Of a stretch of 33,182 nucleotides of DNA, positions 16,463 to 24,588 are shown in pieces (position 1 is the stretch's first letter; each line of letters starts with the position of its first letter). Under the pieces are notes generated by a model, which ran no database searches, was not told where the DNA came from, and was given only the letters and a program-made list of their open reading frames with translations. Source of the stretch: Parcubacteria group bacterium GW2011_GWA2_51_10 (GTDB lineage: Bacteria; Patescibacteriota; Minisyncoccia; Phycocordibacterales; UBA2100); NCBI GenBank assembly GCA_001004265.1, contig LCQS01000013.1, positions 1 through 33,182 on the forward strand. The letters are read 5' to 3'. The position numbers and the translations under genes are program-made.

Positions 16463-17485
16463 ATGATCACATTTTCGCCGAGAGCCGTTACAAAAGACCT
16501 CCTTGGGGAGCTTCCCGACCGATCCCGCAAAGTCTTGACCGACCGATTCGGCCTCGGGCCAAAGGCTATCGAACGCACGCTGGATGCCATCGGCAAGGAG
16601 TATGGCATCACGCGCGAGCGCGTGCGGCAAATCGAAACGCACGGGCTTTCGCTTGTGCGCGAATCAAAAAGTTACGCGGCTCATATGGACGAGCTCGATG
16701 AGCTGAAGCGCGCGCTCCATTCGCTCGGCGCAGTCCTGGCGCACCACACGATCCTTGAGCAGCTACCGGTTACGCCGGCGGATCATAATCACCTCGTATT
16801 CATACTGACTGTGGGTCACCATTTTGATATGCGGCGCGAGGATCCGGATTTTCATACGCGGTGGCACACAGACGAACAGATCGCCGACCAAGTCGAGCGT
16901 GCTCTCTCAACCGTATATGAGTCAATTGATGTCAACCGCCTTACACCGGAAGAAGAATTTTTACAGATCTTTGCGAAGCATCTGAAGCAAGAAGGAATAA
17001 AGAATCGTCCGAACGACGTCTTAATCCGCTATCTTTCCATTTCAAAACGCCTCGGTAAGAATCCTCTCGGCGAATGGGGCCGGATGGAATCGCCCCACGT
17101 GCGAATAAAAAACACGCGCGACTTCGCGTATCTGACGTTGAAGCGACACGGCTCGCCAATGCACTTTACGGAAGTCGCGAAGGGAATCGAAAAATTGTTC
17201 GGGCGCAAGGCGCACCCCGCGACGACGCACAATGAGCTCATCAAGGATAGCCGCTTCGTGCTCGTGGGGCGCGGTCTCTATGCGCTCTCGGAGTGGGGAT
17301 ACCAACCAGGTATCGTCCGCGATGTGATTCGCGAGATCCTTCGCCGCGAGGGACCGCTTTCGCGCGAAGACATTACGAACCGCGTGAAGCGCGAGCCCTA
17401 CGTGAAGGATGCGACCATTGCCGCAAAGCTGCAGGGCAGCGGTTTTGTGCGCCTTCCCGACGGCAGATTCAGCGTCACAAAATAA
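16463..17485 (+). CDS. Transcription factor-like protein: sigma region 4-type HTH + HARE-HTH domain
   Basis: RSRKVLTDRFGLGPKAIERTLDAIGKEYGITRERVRQIETHGLSLVRE (sigma-4-like) and C-terminal SPMHFTEVAKGIEKLFGRKAHPATTHNELIKDSRFVLVGRGLYALSEWGY (HARE-HTH). Confidence 0.85.
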   Translation: MITFSPRAVTKDLLGELPDRSRKVLTDRFGLGPKAIERTLDAIGKEYGITRERVRQIETHGLSLVRESKSYAAHMDELDELKRALHSLGAVLAHHTILEQLPVTPADHNHLVFILTVGHHFDMRREDPDFHTRWHTDEQIADQVERALSTVYESIDVNRLTPEEEFLQIFAKHLKQEGIKNRPNDVLIRYLSISKRLGKNPLGEWGRMESPHVRIKNTRDFAYLTLKRHGSPMHFTEVAKGIEKLFGRKAHPATTHNELIKDSRFVLVGRGLYALSEWGYQPGIVRDVIREILRREGPLSREDITNRVKREPYVKDATIAAKLQGSGFVRLPDGRFSVTK

Positions 17486-17560
17486 TTTTCGCATATCCAT
17501 AGAGTCCCATTCTTCCACCGCACTCCGTTCCGCGTACTCTATACGCTATACTGTATAAGT

Positions 17561-18967
17561 ATGGCGATGCCCAAGAGTGAAATCCAAGAGTTCTGGCATG
17601 TTCTTACATCGTTTGACTGGGAGACTTGGACTGACTGGGTATTCGACTGGGGAATTTCACGCGGCGCATTTCTCGGGCTCATTTATGTCGCGCTTCTCGC
17701 AGTCTTGAGCATCCAGATCCCCAATTTTTGGCTCTTCGCTCTTACGTGGATCGCGGGCACTGCGCCTGTATGGCTTCCTGTTGCCATGATAATAACAGCA
17801 TACAGGGTTTGGATATGGTATGCGCGATCGCATTACCTTGCATCCAAAGTGGATCCGGTTCTCTTGGAGATGAAAATCCCGCGAGAGATCACGAAATCTC
17901 CGCGCGCGATGGAAACTGCTCTCACGGCATTCTGGATGGGGTCCCATGAGACCACGTTTATCCATCGATTCGTCAAGGGTCAGGTTCGACCTTTCTACTC
18001 GTTTGAAATCGCTTCTTTTGGCGGCGAGTTGCATTTTTATGTCTGGGTCTTTAAGGCGTACCAAAAATCTGTGGAATCGAATCTTTATTCACAGTACCCG
18101 GACATTGAACTTGTCGAGGTGGAGGATTACTCGCAGAAGTTTGTTTTCGATGAGGATAAATACACATGTTACTGCACGGATTGGCGACTCGAAGGTTCGG
18201 GCATAGATCCGAGGGATCCGCGGATTAACGCGTATCCATTCAAGACGTACATTGATCTCGAGCTCGATAAGGATCCCAAGGAAGAATTGAAGGTGGATCC
18301 ATTGGCGACGGTTTTGGAATTCATGGCGAGCATAAAACCGACGGAGCAGATGTGGATACAGATTATTTTCACCGCGGCATACAGGACGGGTGTCATAAAT
18401 CGAAGAGACACCGCATGGAAGCATCTCGTAGAAACAGAAGTGCAGAAAATCCGACTGGAATCAGCGGTGTTACCAGAGAAACTGCCCGAGGATATTTCCG
18501 AACGGCGCCTAGCGCAGGCGCGGCCCCGCGCGACATGGAAGCAGACAGAGCAGGTGCAGACGATGGAGCGCAACTTGGCAAAGCATCCATTCGACGTAGG
18601 TGTGCGCGGCATCATCATAGCTCCAACAGAGGATTTCGATAGGACGTTCTGGAGTTTGCGCTGGATTTGGCGGCCGTTTGCAAATCCGCAATACATGACG
18701 CAGCTTCGCCCACGTCGCTGGCATAATCCATTTGATTACCCGTGGCAGGATTTTCATGACATCCGCTGGAATCTCGTGACGAGGCGTTTTCTCGATGCCT
18801 ACAGGCGTCGCGCATTCTTCTACACGCCGTGGGAAACTCCTTACAACATCATGACGAGCGAAATGCTCGCGACAATTTTCCACCCGCCGAGTCGCACGAT
18901 CGCGACGCCTGGCATAACTAGAATTCCCGCAACGAAAGCAGAGCCGCCGGCAAATTTGCCGAGGTAA
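17561..18967 (+). CDS. Conserved membrane-anchored protein of unknown function, resembling the non-ATPase N-terminal region of CPR VirB4/TraC-like proteins
   Basis: N-terminal TM helices, FEIASFGGELHFYVWVFKAYQKSVESNLYSQYPDIELVEVEDY motif; no Walker A; TATACT 17547-17552. Confidence 0.6.
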   Translation: MAMPKSEIQEFWHVLTSFDWETWTDWVFDWGISRGAFLGLIYVALLAVLSIQIPNFWLFALTWIAGTAPVWLPVAMIITAYRVWIWYARSHYLASKVDPVLLEMKIPREITKSPRAMETALTAFWMGSHETTFIHRFVKGQVRPFYSFEIASFGGELHFYVWVFKAYQKSVESNLYSQYPDIELVEVEDYSQKFVFDEDKYTCYCTDWRLEGSGIDPRDPRINAYPFKTYIDLELDKDPKEELKVDPLATVLEFMASIKPTEQMWIQIIFTAAYRTGVINRRDTAWKHLVETEVQKIRLESAVLPEKLPEDISERRLAQARPRATWKQTEQVQTMERNLAKHPFDVGVRGIIIAPTEDFDRTFWSLRWIWRPFANPQYMTQLRPRRWHNPFDYPWQDFHDIRWNLVTRRFLDAYRRRAFFYTPWETPYNIMTSEMLATIFHPPSRTIATPGITRIPATKAEPPANLPR

Positions 18968-19007
18968 CCCTCGCACAACAGGCGGCTTATATGTCGATAC
19001 ATTTTTC

Positions 19008-20048
19008 ATGGATATAAAAACTGCATTCGAAAAGTTCCTCGAGCGCGGATTCGAATTCTACGAACGCGTCCTCGCGAAATTCTCCGTACGGTGGCGCGAG
19101 CATGCTAATCGCCGCACTATAATCACACTCGTTCTTTTTGGGGCCATCGCACTCTACGCGTATCTATCGATCATCCGCCCACCGGATAATTTTCCGATTG
19201 CCATTCTGGTGACAGTGGAAGAAAACATGCCTCTCACGGCAGTTGCCGAGATGCTCGAAGAGGGTGGCGTCGTTCGCTCGAGTTTCGCACTTCGCTTTGT
19301 GGTTGCAGCGACGGGGCATGAACAGAATGTGCGTGCTGGCGACTATTTATTCAAAGAGCCGAAAGATCTCTTCAGCGTTGCGCGCGCCATATCGATTGGT
19401 GCATTCGGCCTCGAGCCGCTGCGCATCCGCATTCCAGAAGGCGCGACGACAAAGGACATGGAGAAGATTTTTTCTTTGCAGCTGCAGCGCTTCGATGAGG
19501 AGAATTTTCGCGTGCTCGCGTTCCCGCTCGAAGGTTTTCTCTTTCCGGATACATATTTCTTTCTGCCGAACGCCACTGAGGAGCTCGTCGTCCGCACGAT
19601 GAGACAAAATTTTGACACCCACATTGTGGAGCTCGAGGAGGAGATTGCCGCATTCGGTAGACCTCTTCCAGAGGTTGTTACGATGGCGTCCCTTCTTGAG
19701 AAGGAGGCGAGGAAGTATGAGGATCGTCGAAAGATCGCGGGTGTTTTGTGGAACCGGCTAGACAAAGGCATGCTCCTTCAAGTCGACGCGGCATTTCTCT
19801 ACACGCTCGGCAGAACAACATATGACTTGAGCACGGAAGATCTTGCGAGCGACACACCGTACAATACATACCGGTATAAAGGACTGCCGCCGGGGCCGAT
19901 AGGGAGCCCAAGCATTGATTCATTGCGTGCAGCAATTGATCCGGCGAAGCATAGCTACCTTTATTATCTTGCAGACCGCAAAGGAACAACGTACTACAGC
20001 AAAACGTATGAAGAGCACTTGCAGAAGAAACGGCGGTACATTGACTAG
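19008..20048 (+). CDS. mltG: Endolytic transglycosylase MltG
   Basis: LEGFLFPDTYFFLPNATEE, VTMASLLEKEARKYEDRRKIAGVLWNRLDKGMLLQVDAAFLYTLG. Confidence 0.93.
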   Translation: MDIKTAFEKFLERGFEFYERVLAKFSVRWREHANRRTIITLVLFGAIALYAYLSIIRPPDNFPIAILVTVEENMPLTAVAEMLEEGGVVRSSFALRFVVAATGHEQNVRAGDYLFKEPKDLFSVARAISIGAFGLEPLRIRIPEGATTKDMEKIFSLQLQRFDEENFRVLAFPLEGFLFPDTYFFLPNATEELVVRTMRQNFDTHIVELEEEIAAFGRPLPEVVTMASLLEKEARKYEDRRKIAGVLWNRLDKGMLLQVDAAFLYTLGRTTYDLSTEDLASDTPYNTYRYKGLPPGPIGSPSIDSLRAAIDPAKHSYLYYLADRKGTTYYSKTYEEHLQKKRRYID

Positions 20049-20069
20049 CTTCTCTAGTTAGTCTAGGAA

Positions 20070-20104
20070 GCGAGATGTGCGACTTCGTAAGTCGCACATC
20101 TCGC
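20070..20104. repeat. Perfect 16 bp stem palindrome in the mltG-mnmA spacer
   Basis: GCGAGATGTGCGACTT-cgt-AAGTCGCACATCTCGC; no T-run follows. Confidence 0.85.
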
Positions 20105-20150
20105 AATTGCTGATTTGGAACTTGAAGCTTTGTATGGATACTGACTATGT

Positions 20151-21203
20151 ATGAAAAAGGTATTTGTCGGGTTATCAGGAGGCGTTGACAGTGCCGTTTC
20201 TGCAGCGCTTCTCAAAGAACGCGGATACGATGTCACTGGCGTGTTCATAAAAATCTGGCAGCCAGAATTTATCGAGTGCTCATGGCGCGAGGATCGACTG
20301 GACGCGATGCGTGTTGCTGTTGCGCTCGGAGTTCCGTTTCGCGAGATTGACCTTTCGGAGGAGTATAAGCGGGGCATTGTCGAGAAAATGATAGCCGGTT
20401 ATGCGCGCGGCATCACGCCAAACCCGGACGTGCTTTGCAATAAGGCAATTAAGTTCGGGAGTTTTCTTAGTTACGCTCTTTCGGAAGGAGCGGACTATAT
20501 TGCGACGGGCCACTATGCACGCGTGCGGCAACGGAATGGTGCATTCGAACTTTTGCGCGGCATCGATCGTGCGAAGGATCAATCATACTTTCTCTACATG
20601 CTCGGGCAGGCTGAACTTTCAAAAACTCTTTTTCCATTGGGCGACATCACAAAAAAGGAGACGCGCCATCTCGCGCAGCAGTTTGATTTGCCAGTTGCGA
20701 ACAAAAGAGATAGTCAGGGTCTGTGTTTTGTCGGTGAGGTAACTATTCCGGAATTTCTCTCGCGTTTTCTTCCCCCTTCGGAAGGAGTCGTATTCGATAT
20801 GGCCGGCGAACGTATCGGAACGCACGAAGGCGCAGCATTTCTTACGATCGGCCAGCGGCATGGATTTAGAATATCGATGCCCGGCCACGGGAAGCCGCAC
20901 TACGTGGTTTCCGTTGATACTACAAATAACAGCATTACTGTTTCTGAAAGACGAGAAGACGCAGCAAAAACTGACTGCGATATAGAGGATACGCATTTTA
21001 TAGGCAATTCGATTCCCATGCCATTCGATGCGTCAGCGCAAGTTCGTTACCATGGCGAGGAAATGCCTGTCGTGATCGAATCTTCAGATGGAACGGTACG
21101 AGCGCGCTTCACCGCGCCGATCATACTTTCTCCCGGGCAGTCGCTCGTTCTCTATCGCGAGGACGTGTGCATTGGCGGAGGCATTATAGAAAGTTTACAG
21201 TGA
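20151..21203 (+). CDS. mnmA: tRNA-specific 2-thiouridylase MnmA
   Basis: MKKVFVGLSGGVDSAVSAALLKERGYDVTGVFIK; TPNPDVLCNKAIKFG; DSQGLCFVGE. Confidence 0.95.
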   Translation: MKKVFVGLSGGVDSAVSAALLKERGYDVTGVFIKIWQPEFIECSWREDRLDAMRVAVALGVPFREIDLSEEYKRGIVEKMIAGYARGITPNPDVLCNKAIKFGSFLSYALSEGADYIATGHYARVRQRNGAFELLRGIDRAKDQSYFLYMLGQAELSKTLFPLGDITKKETRHLAQQFDLPVANKRDSQGLCFVGEVTIPEFLSRFLPPSEGVVFDMAGERIGTHEGAAFLTIGQRHGFRISMPGHGKPHYVVSVDTTNNSITVSERREDAAKTDCDIEDTHFIGNSIPMPFDASAQVRYHGEEMPVVIESSDGTVRARFTAPIILSPGQSLVLYREDVCIGGGIIESLQ

Positions 21204-21227
21204 ACAGGTTACAGTCAACAGTAACAC
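21193..21227. repeat. Heptameric tandem repeat (GTTTACA/GTGAACA/GGTTACA/GTCAACA/GTAACAC) overlapping the mnmA stop
   Basis: Direct reading; reverse complement of the 318-345 repeat gives GGTTATA/GGTGACA/GGTTATA/GGTTACA. Confidence 0.65.
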
Positions 21228-21258
21228 TGCGGCTCCAGAAATGCGATACAATGTCAAC

Positions 21259-22131
21259 GTGTCGCTTCCAACACAACAGCGCGCGTACTCGATTCCGCAT
21301 CAGGGGCAGAGCACGGTGCTCGTAACGAAGGCGGATGGAGAGCGGGAGCCGTTCGATCCATCGAAACTAGATACATCTCTCGAACGAGCGGGCGCGAGTG
21401 GAAGTATGCGCTCGCGCGTGATCTCGCACATTTTGGGCGAGATCCGGGACGGCATGACTACAGAGGAAATATATCGGCGAGCGTATGAAATATTGCGTGC
21501 GGAAGAATCATCGCCCGTCGCTGCCCGATACTCCATAAAACGCGCCGTCTTCGAGCTCGGGCCATCCGGCTTCCCATTTGAGCAATTCTTAGCGGAGATT
21601 TTACGTGCGCACGGATGGAGCGCCCGCACGGGCGTCGCACTCATGGGGCGTTGCGCACCGCATGAAGTGGATGTACTTGCCGAAAAGGATGGCAAGCGCG
21701 TCGGCATCGAAGCGAAATTTCATAATGACCGCGGTGGCAAGACTGATATTAAGGACGCACTCTACGTCCACGCGCGCTATGAGGACTTACGGAATACATC
21801 CGATGCGTCTTCCCGCGTGGACGAGGGATGGCTCGTCACGAATACCGTGTTTACACAAAATGCGATCCGCTATGCGCACTGCTCCAACCTTACATTGCTT
21901 GGATGGGATTACCCACACAAGCACAACCTTCTCTCCATGATTGAGGAGGCGCGCGTGCATCCGCTCACGTGCCTCACGACGCTCTCCGACGGCGAAAAAA
22001 GGCGGCTTCTCGATAATAAAATCGTGCTCTGCAAAAGCGTACAGACGCGGCATTTGCTAGACGAATATGGCGTGAAGCCCGCGCGAATCGAGAGCGTTCT
22101 TGACGAAGCGCAACGCCTCTGCGGAGTCTAG
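21259..22131 (+). CDS. ATP-cone domain fused to Mrr-like PD-(D/E)XK endonuclease
   Basis: TKADGEREPFDPSKLDTSLERAGA...YSIKRAVFELGPSGFPFEQFLAEIL; HEVDVLAEKDGKRVGIEAKFHN; GTG start re-assigned using TACAAT at 21247-21252. Confidence 0.8.
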   Translation: MSLPTQQRAYSIPHQGQSTVLVTKADGEREPFDPSKLDTSLERAGASGSMRSRVISHILGEIRDGMTTEEIYRRAYEILRAEESSPVAARYSIKRAVFELGPSGFPFEQFLAEILRAHGWSARTGVALMGRCAPHEVDVLAEKDGKRVGIEAKFHNDRGGKTDIKDALYVHARYEDLRNTSDASSRVDEGWLVTNTVFTQNAIRYAHCSNLTLLGWDYPHKHNLLSMIEEARVHPLTCLTTLSDGEKRRLLDNKIVLCKSVQTRHLLDEYGVKPARIESVLDEAQRLCGV

Positions 22132-22215
22132 ATCGTAGTCTCGCAATCCGGGGTCTCCAGTGGACATTGATGCGCATGAGGGATTATTATTCAAATACGT
22201 ACTACGAACTAACAT

Positions 22216-22686
22216 ATGCCTACTCCTGCTGACTTCATTGATCCAACGGTCATTCTGTTTGCGAAGCTCGTGCTGGCTGTTTTTCTCGGCGGTGTAATAG
22301 GGACTGAACGCGCAGTTGTAGCGCATCAGGCGGCGGGTACACGCACATTCGGTCTCGTTTCTCTCGGCGCTTGTCTTTTTATTCTCACAGGAAATTTTGT
22401 CGATACGGCATACCTCGGCATTGTCAATTTCGATCCGGCGCGCATTTCTGCAGCGGTGGTCATGGGGATCGGCTTTCTCGGCGGAGGTCTCATTATTTTT
22501 AAAGGAGATGCACTTCACGGCGTTACGACTGCCGCAGGATTATGGCTCGCGGCCGGCGTCGGCATTGCCGTTGGCTTTGGGATGTATGCTGTTGCTATAT
22601 TCGCCACATTTCTTGCGCTCTTGGTTTTAATGGGCATGTGGTACTTCGAAAATCGCTTTAAGAGCTGGTTTGCTGATCATAGCTAG
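22216..22686 (+). CDS. MgtC/SapB family membrane protein
   Basis: KLVLAVFLGGVIGTERAVVAHQAAGTRTFGLVSLGACLFILTG...AAVVMGIGFLGGGLI. Confidence 0.92.
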   Translation: MPTPADFIDPTVILFAKLVLAVFLGGVIGTERAVVAHQAAGTRTFGLVSLGACLFILTGNFVDTAYLGIVNFDPARISAAVVMGIGFLGGGLIIFKGDALHGVTTAAGLWLAAGVGIAVGFGMYAVAIFATFLALLVLMGMWYFENRFKSWFADHS

Positions 22687-22773
22687 CATTACAGCCTGCG
22701 GAATCATTTTAGGATTGGTGGAATAGCATTTTGGCATTCCATACTCAATAAGTAATACGCTATACTGCGCAGC

Positions 22774-23574
22774 ATGCCTCCGAAATTGTATGCAAAACGT
22801 ACGCGCAATATATTTGATCCCGCGTCGTCGGAAATTTTTCGCGTAAGCCGCAGCAAGATCGATTTATTTCATGAGTGCCCACGCTGTTTTTATTTGGATG
22901 TGCGTCTCGGCATTGCGCGCCCGTCATTTCCGGCGTTTACGTTGAATAACGCCGTAGATGAGCTCATGAAGCGGGAATTTGATATGCATCGTGCGAAAGG
23001 TGAGCCGCATCCTTTAATGAAGGCATACAGGATTGATGCCGTCCCGCTTCACGACCCAAGGATGGAAGAATGGCGAGATGCTCTGCGCAAGGGCATCCAG
23101 TATCATCACAAACCCACGGGGTTCATTTTCCGGGGGGGAGTGGACGATATCTGGGTCAATACCGAGGGTGAACTAATTGTTGTAGATTACAAGGCGACGA
23201 GCAAAAAGGACGAAGTTACGATAGATGGATATTGGCAGAGAGGGTACAAGCGGCAAGTAGAAATTTATCAATGGCTTCTGCGCGGTATCGGCGAAAAAGT
23301 CTCTCCCACCGCCTATTTCGTCTATGTGAACGGGAAATCTGATGCTAAGGCGTTTGACGGCAAGCTTGAGTTTGATGTCACAATTCTTCCGCACGAGGGA
23401 GACACATCCTGGATAGAGCCGGTTGTGATGAGATTGTCGGAATGCCTGCGCGCCAGCGGCGTTCCGCAGCCTGCAGAAACATGTGAGTATTGTCGATACC
23501 GAGAAGCGGCAGGTAAGGAGTTACTCGCACTCACCAAAAGCTCGAAGAAAAGTAGCGGCACTTTGGGGATTTGA
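22774..23574 (+). CDS. PD-(D/E)XK nuclease superfamily (RecB/Cas4-like) protein
   Basis: SRSKIDLFHECPRCFYLD, GELIVVDYKATSK, C-terminal CEYCRYR; TATACT 22761-22766. Confidence 0.85.
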   Translation: MPPKLYAKRTRNIFDPASSEIFRVSRSKIDLFHECPRCFYLDVRLGIARPSFPAFTLNNAVDELMKREFDMHRAKGEPHPLMKAYRIDAVPLHDPRMEEWRDALRKGIQYHHKPTGFIFRGGVDDIWVNTEGELIVVDYKATSKKDEVTIDGYWQRGYKRQVEIYQWLLRGIGEKVSPTAYFVYVNGKSDAKAFDGKLEFDVTILPHEGDTSWIEPVVMRLSECLRASGVPQPAETCEYCRYREAAGKELLALTKSSKKSSGTLGI

Positions 23575-23610
23575 TCATGAGCAAGAGGCAAGAGAAGGAC
23601 GCAGACATAA

Positions 23611-23743
23611 ACCCCGTTAGAAGTTCTCGGCAGAAAAATTTTATTAAAATTTTTCTGCTCTAGATTAACGGAGATATGGCAAAAAAGCTGATTATGTCTC
23701 GGACAAATGATTATAATCAAATAAGTCAAACTTCTAACGGGGT
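23611..23743. repeat. Nested inverted-repeat element at the 5' end of ung
   Basis: ACCCCGTTAGAAGTT (23611-23625) / AACTTCTAACGGGGT (23729-23743) enclosing GCAGAAAAATTTT-att-AAAATTTTTCTGC (23630-23658). Confidence 0.85.
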
Positions 23744-24500
23744 AAAAATAGAAAGCTCGTGGAAAGCGGCACTCAAAGATGAGTTCGGACGGGACTATTT
23801 CAAGGAATTGCGCGAGTTCGTCAAGGGCGAATACCAGCACGCCATTGTGTACCCGCCGCCGAAGAATATTTTTCGTGCGTTCGAGCTATGTCCTGTCGGC
23901 AGCGTCAAAGTCGTGATACTCGGTCAGGATCCCTACCATGGTACGGGGCAGGCGAACGGACTTTGTTTTGCCGTCAATGAAGGTGTTCCTCTGCCGCCGT
24001 CGCTCCAAAATATATTCAAGGAGTTGGAGAGTGATTTGGGCGAATCGGTGGAAAATAAAAAGGGCGACCGAGCGCAGAGCGAGGAAGTCCTGAGGCCAGC
24101 AGGCCGAACGGGCGACCGAGCGCAGAGTGAGAAAGTCCTGAGGCCAGCAGGCCGAAGGGGCGATCTTGAGCGTTGGGCAAGGCAAGGCGTTCTGCTTCTC
24201 AATGCCACGTTGACCGTGCGCGCCGGAAGCGCCGGCTCGCATCAAGGCAAGGGCTGGGAAGAGTTCTCCGATGCAGTCATACGAAAGCTTTCCGACGAAC
24301 GCGAGCATCTTGTTTTCATTCTCTGGGGTAATTATGCGAAAGCCAAGGGCGCCCATATAGACAGGAGTAAGCACCTGGTCATCGAATCGGCGCACCCCTC
24401 GCCTTTCTCTGCCGCCAACGGCTTTTTCGGTTCAAAACCCTTCAGCAAAACGAATGAGTACCTAGTGACCCACAACAAGAGGCCCATTGATTGGCTGTAG
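23676..24500 (+). CDS. ung: Uracil-DNA glycosylase
   Basis: VVILGQDPYHGTGQANGLCFAV, WARQGVLLLNATLTVRAG, HPSPFSAANGFFG. Confidence 0.95.
   Translation: MAKKLIMSRTNDYNQISQTSNGVKIESSWKAALKDEFGRDYFKELREFVKGEYQHAIVYPPPKNIFRAFELCPVGSVKVVILGQDPYHGTGQANGLCFAVNEGVPLPPSLQNIFKELESDLGESVENKKGDRAQSEEVLRPAGRTGDRAQSEKVLRPAGRRGDLERWARQGVLLLNATLTVRAGSAGSHQGKGWEEFSDAVIRKLSDEREHLVFILWGNYAKAKGAHIDRSKHLVIESAHPSPFSAANGFFGSKPFSKTNEYLVTHNKRPIDWL
24062..24157 (+). repeat. Two tandem 48 bp in-frame repeat units in ung (GDRAQSEEVLRPAGRT / GDRAQSEKVLRPAGRR)
   Basis: Units differ at 3 of 48 positions; located between KELESDLG and LERWARQGVLLLN. Confidence 0.9.
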
Positions 24501-24588
24501 CCCTCTAGCAGTGATGCAGCGCCCCCGTTTAAAATAGAACGCGGGGCACTATAAAGACGTAGTCGGGTGGTAAAAACGCCGCAATGAA

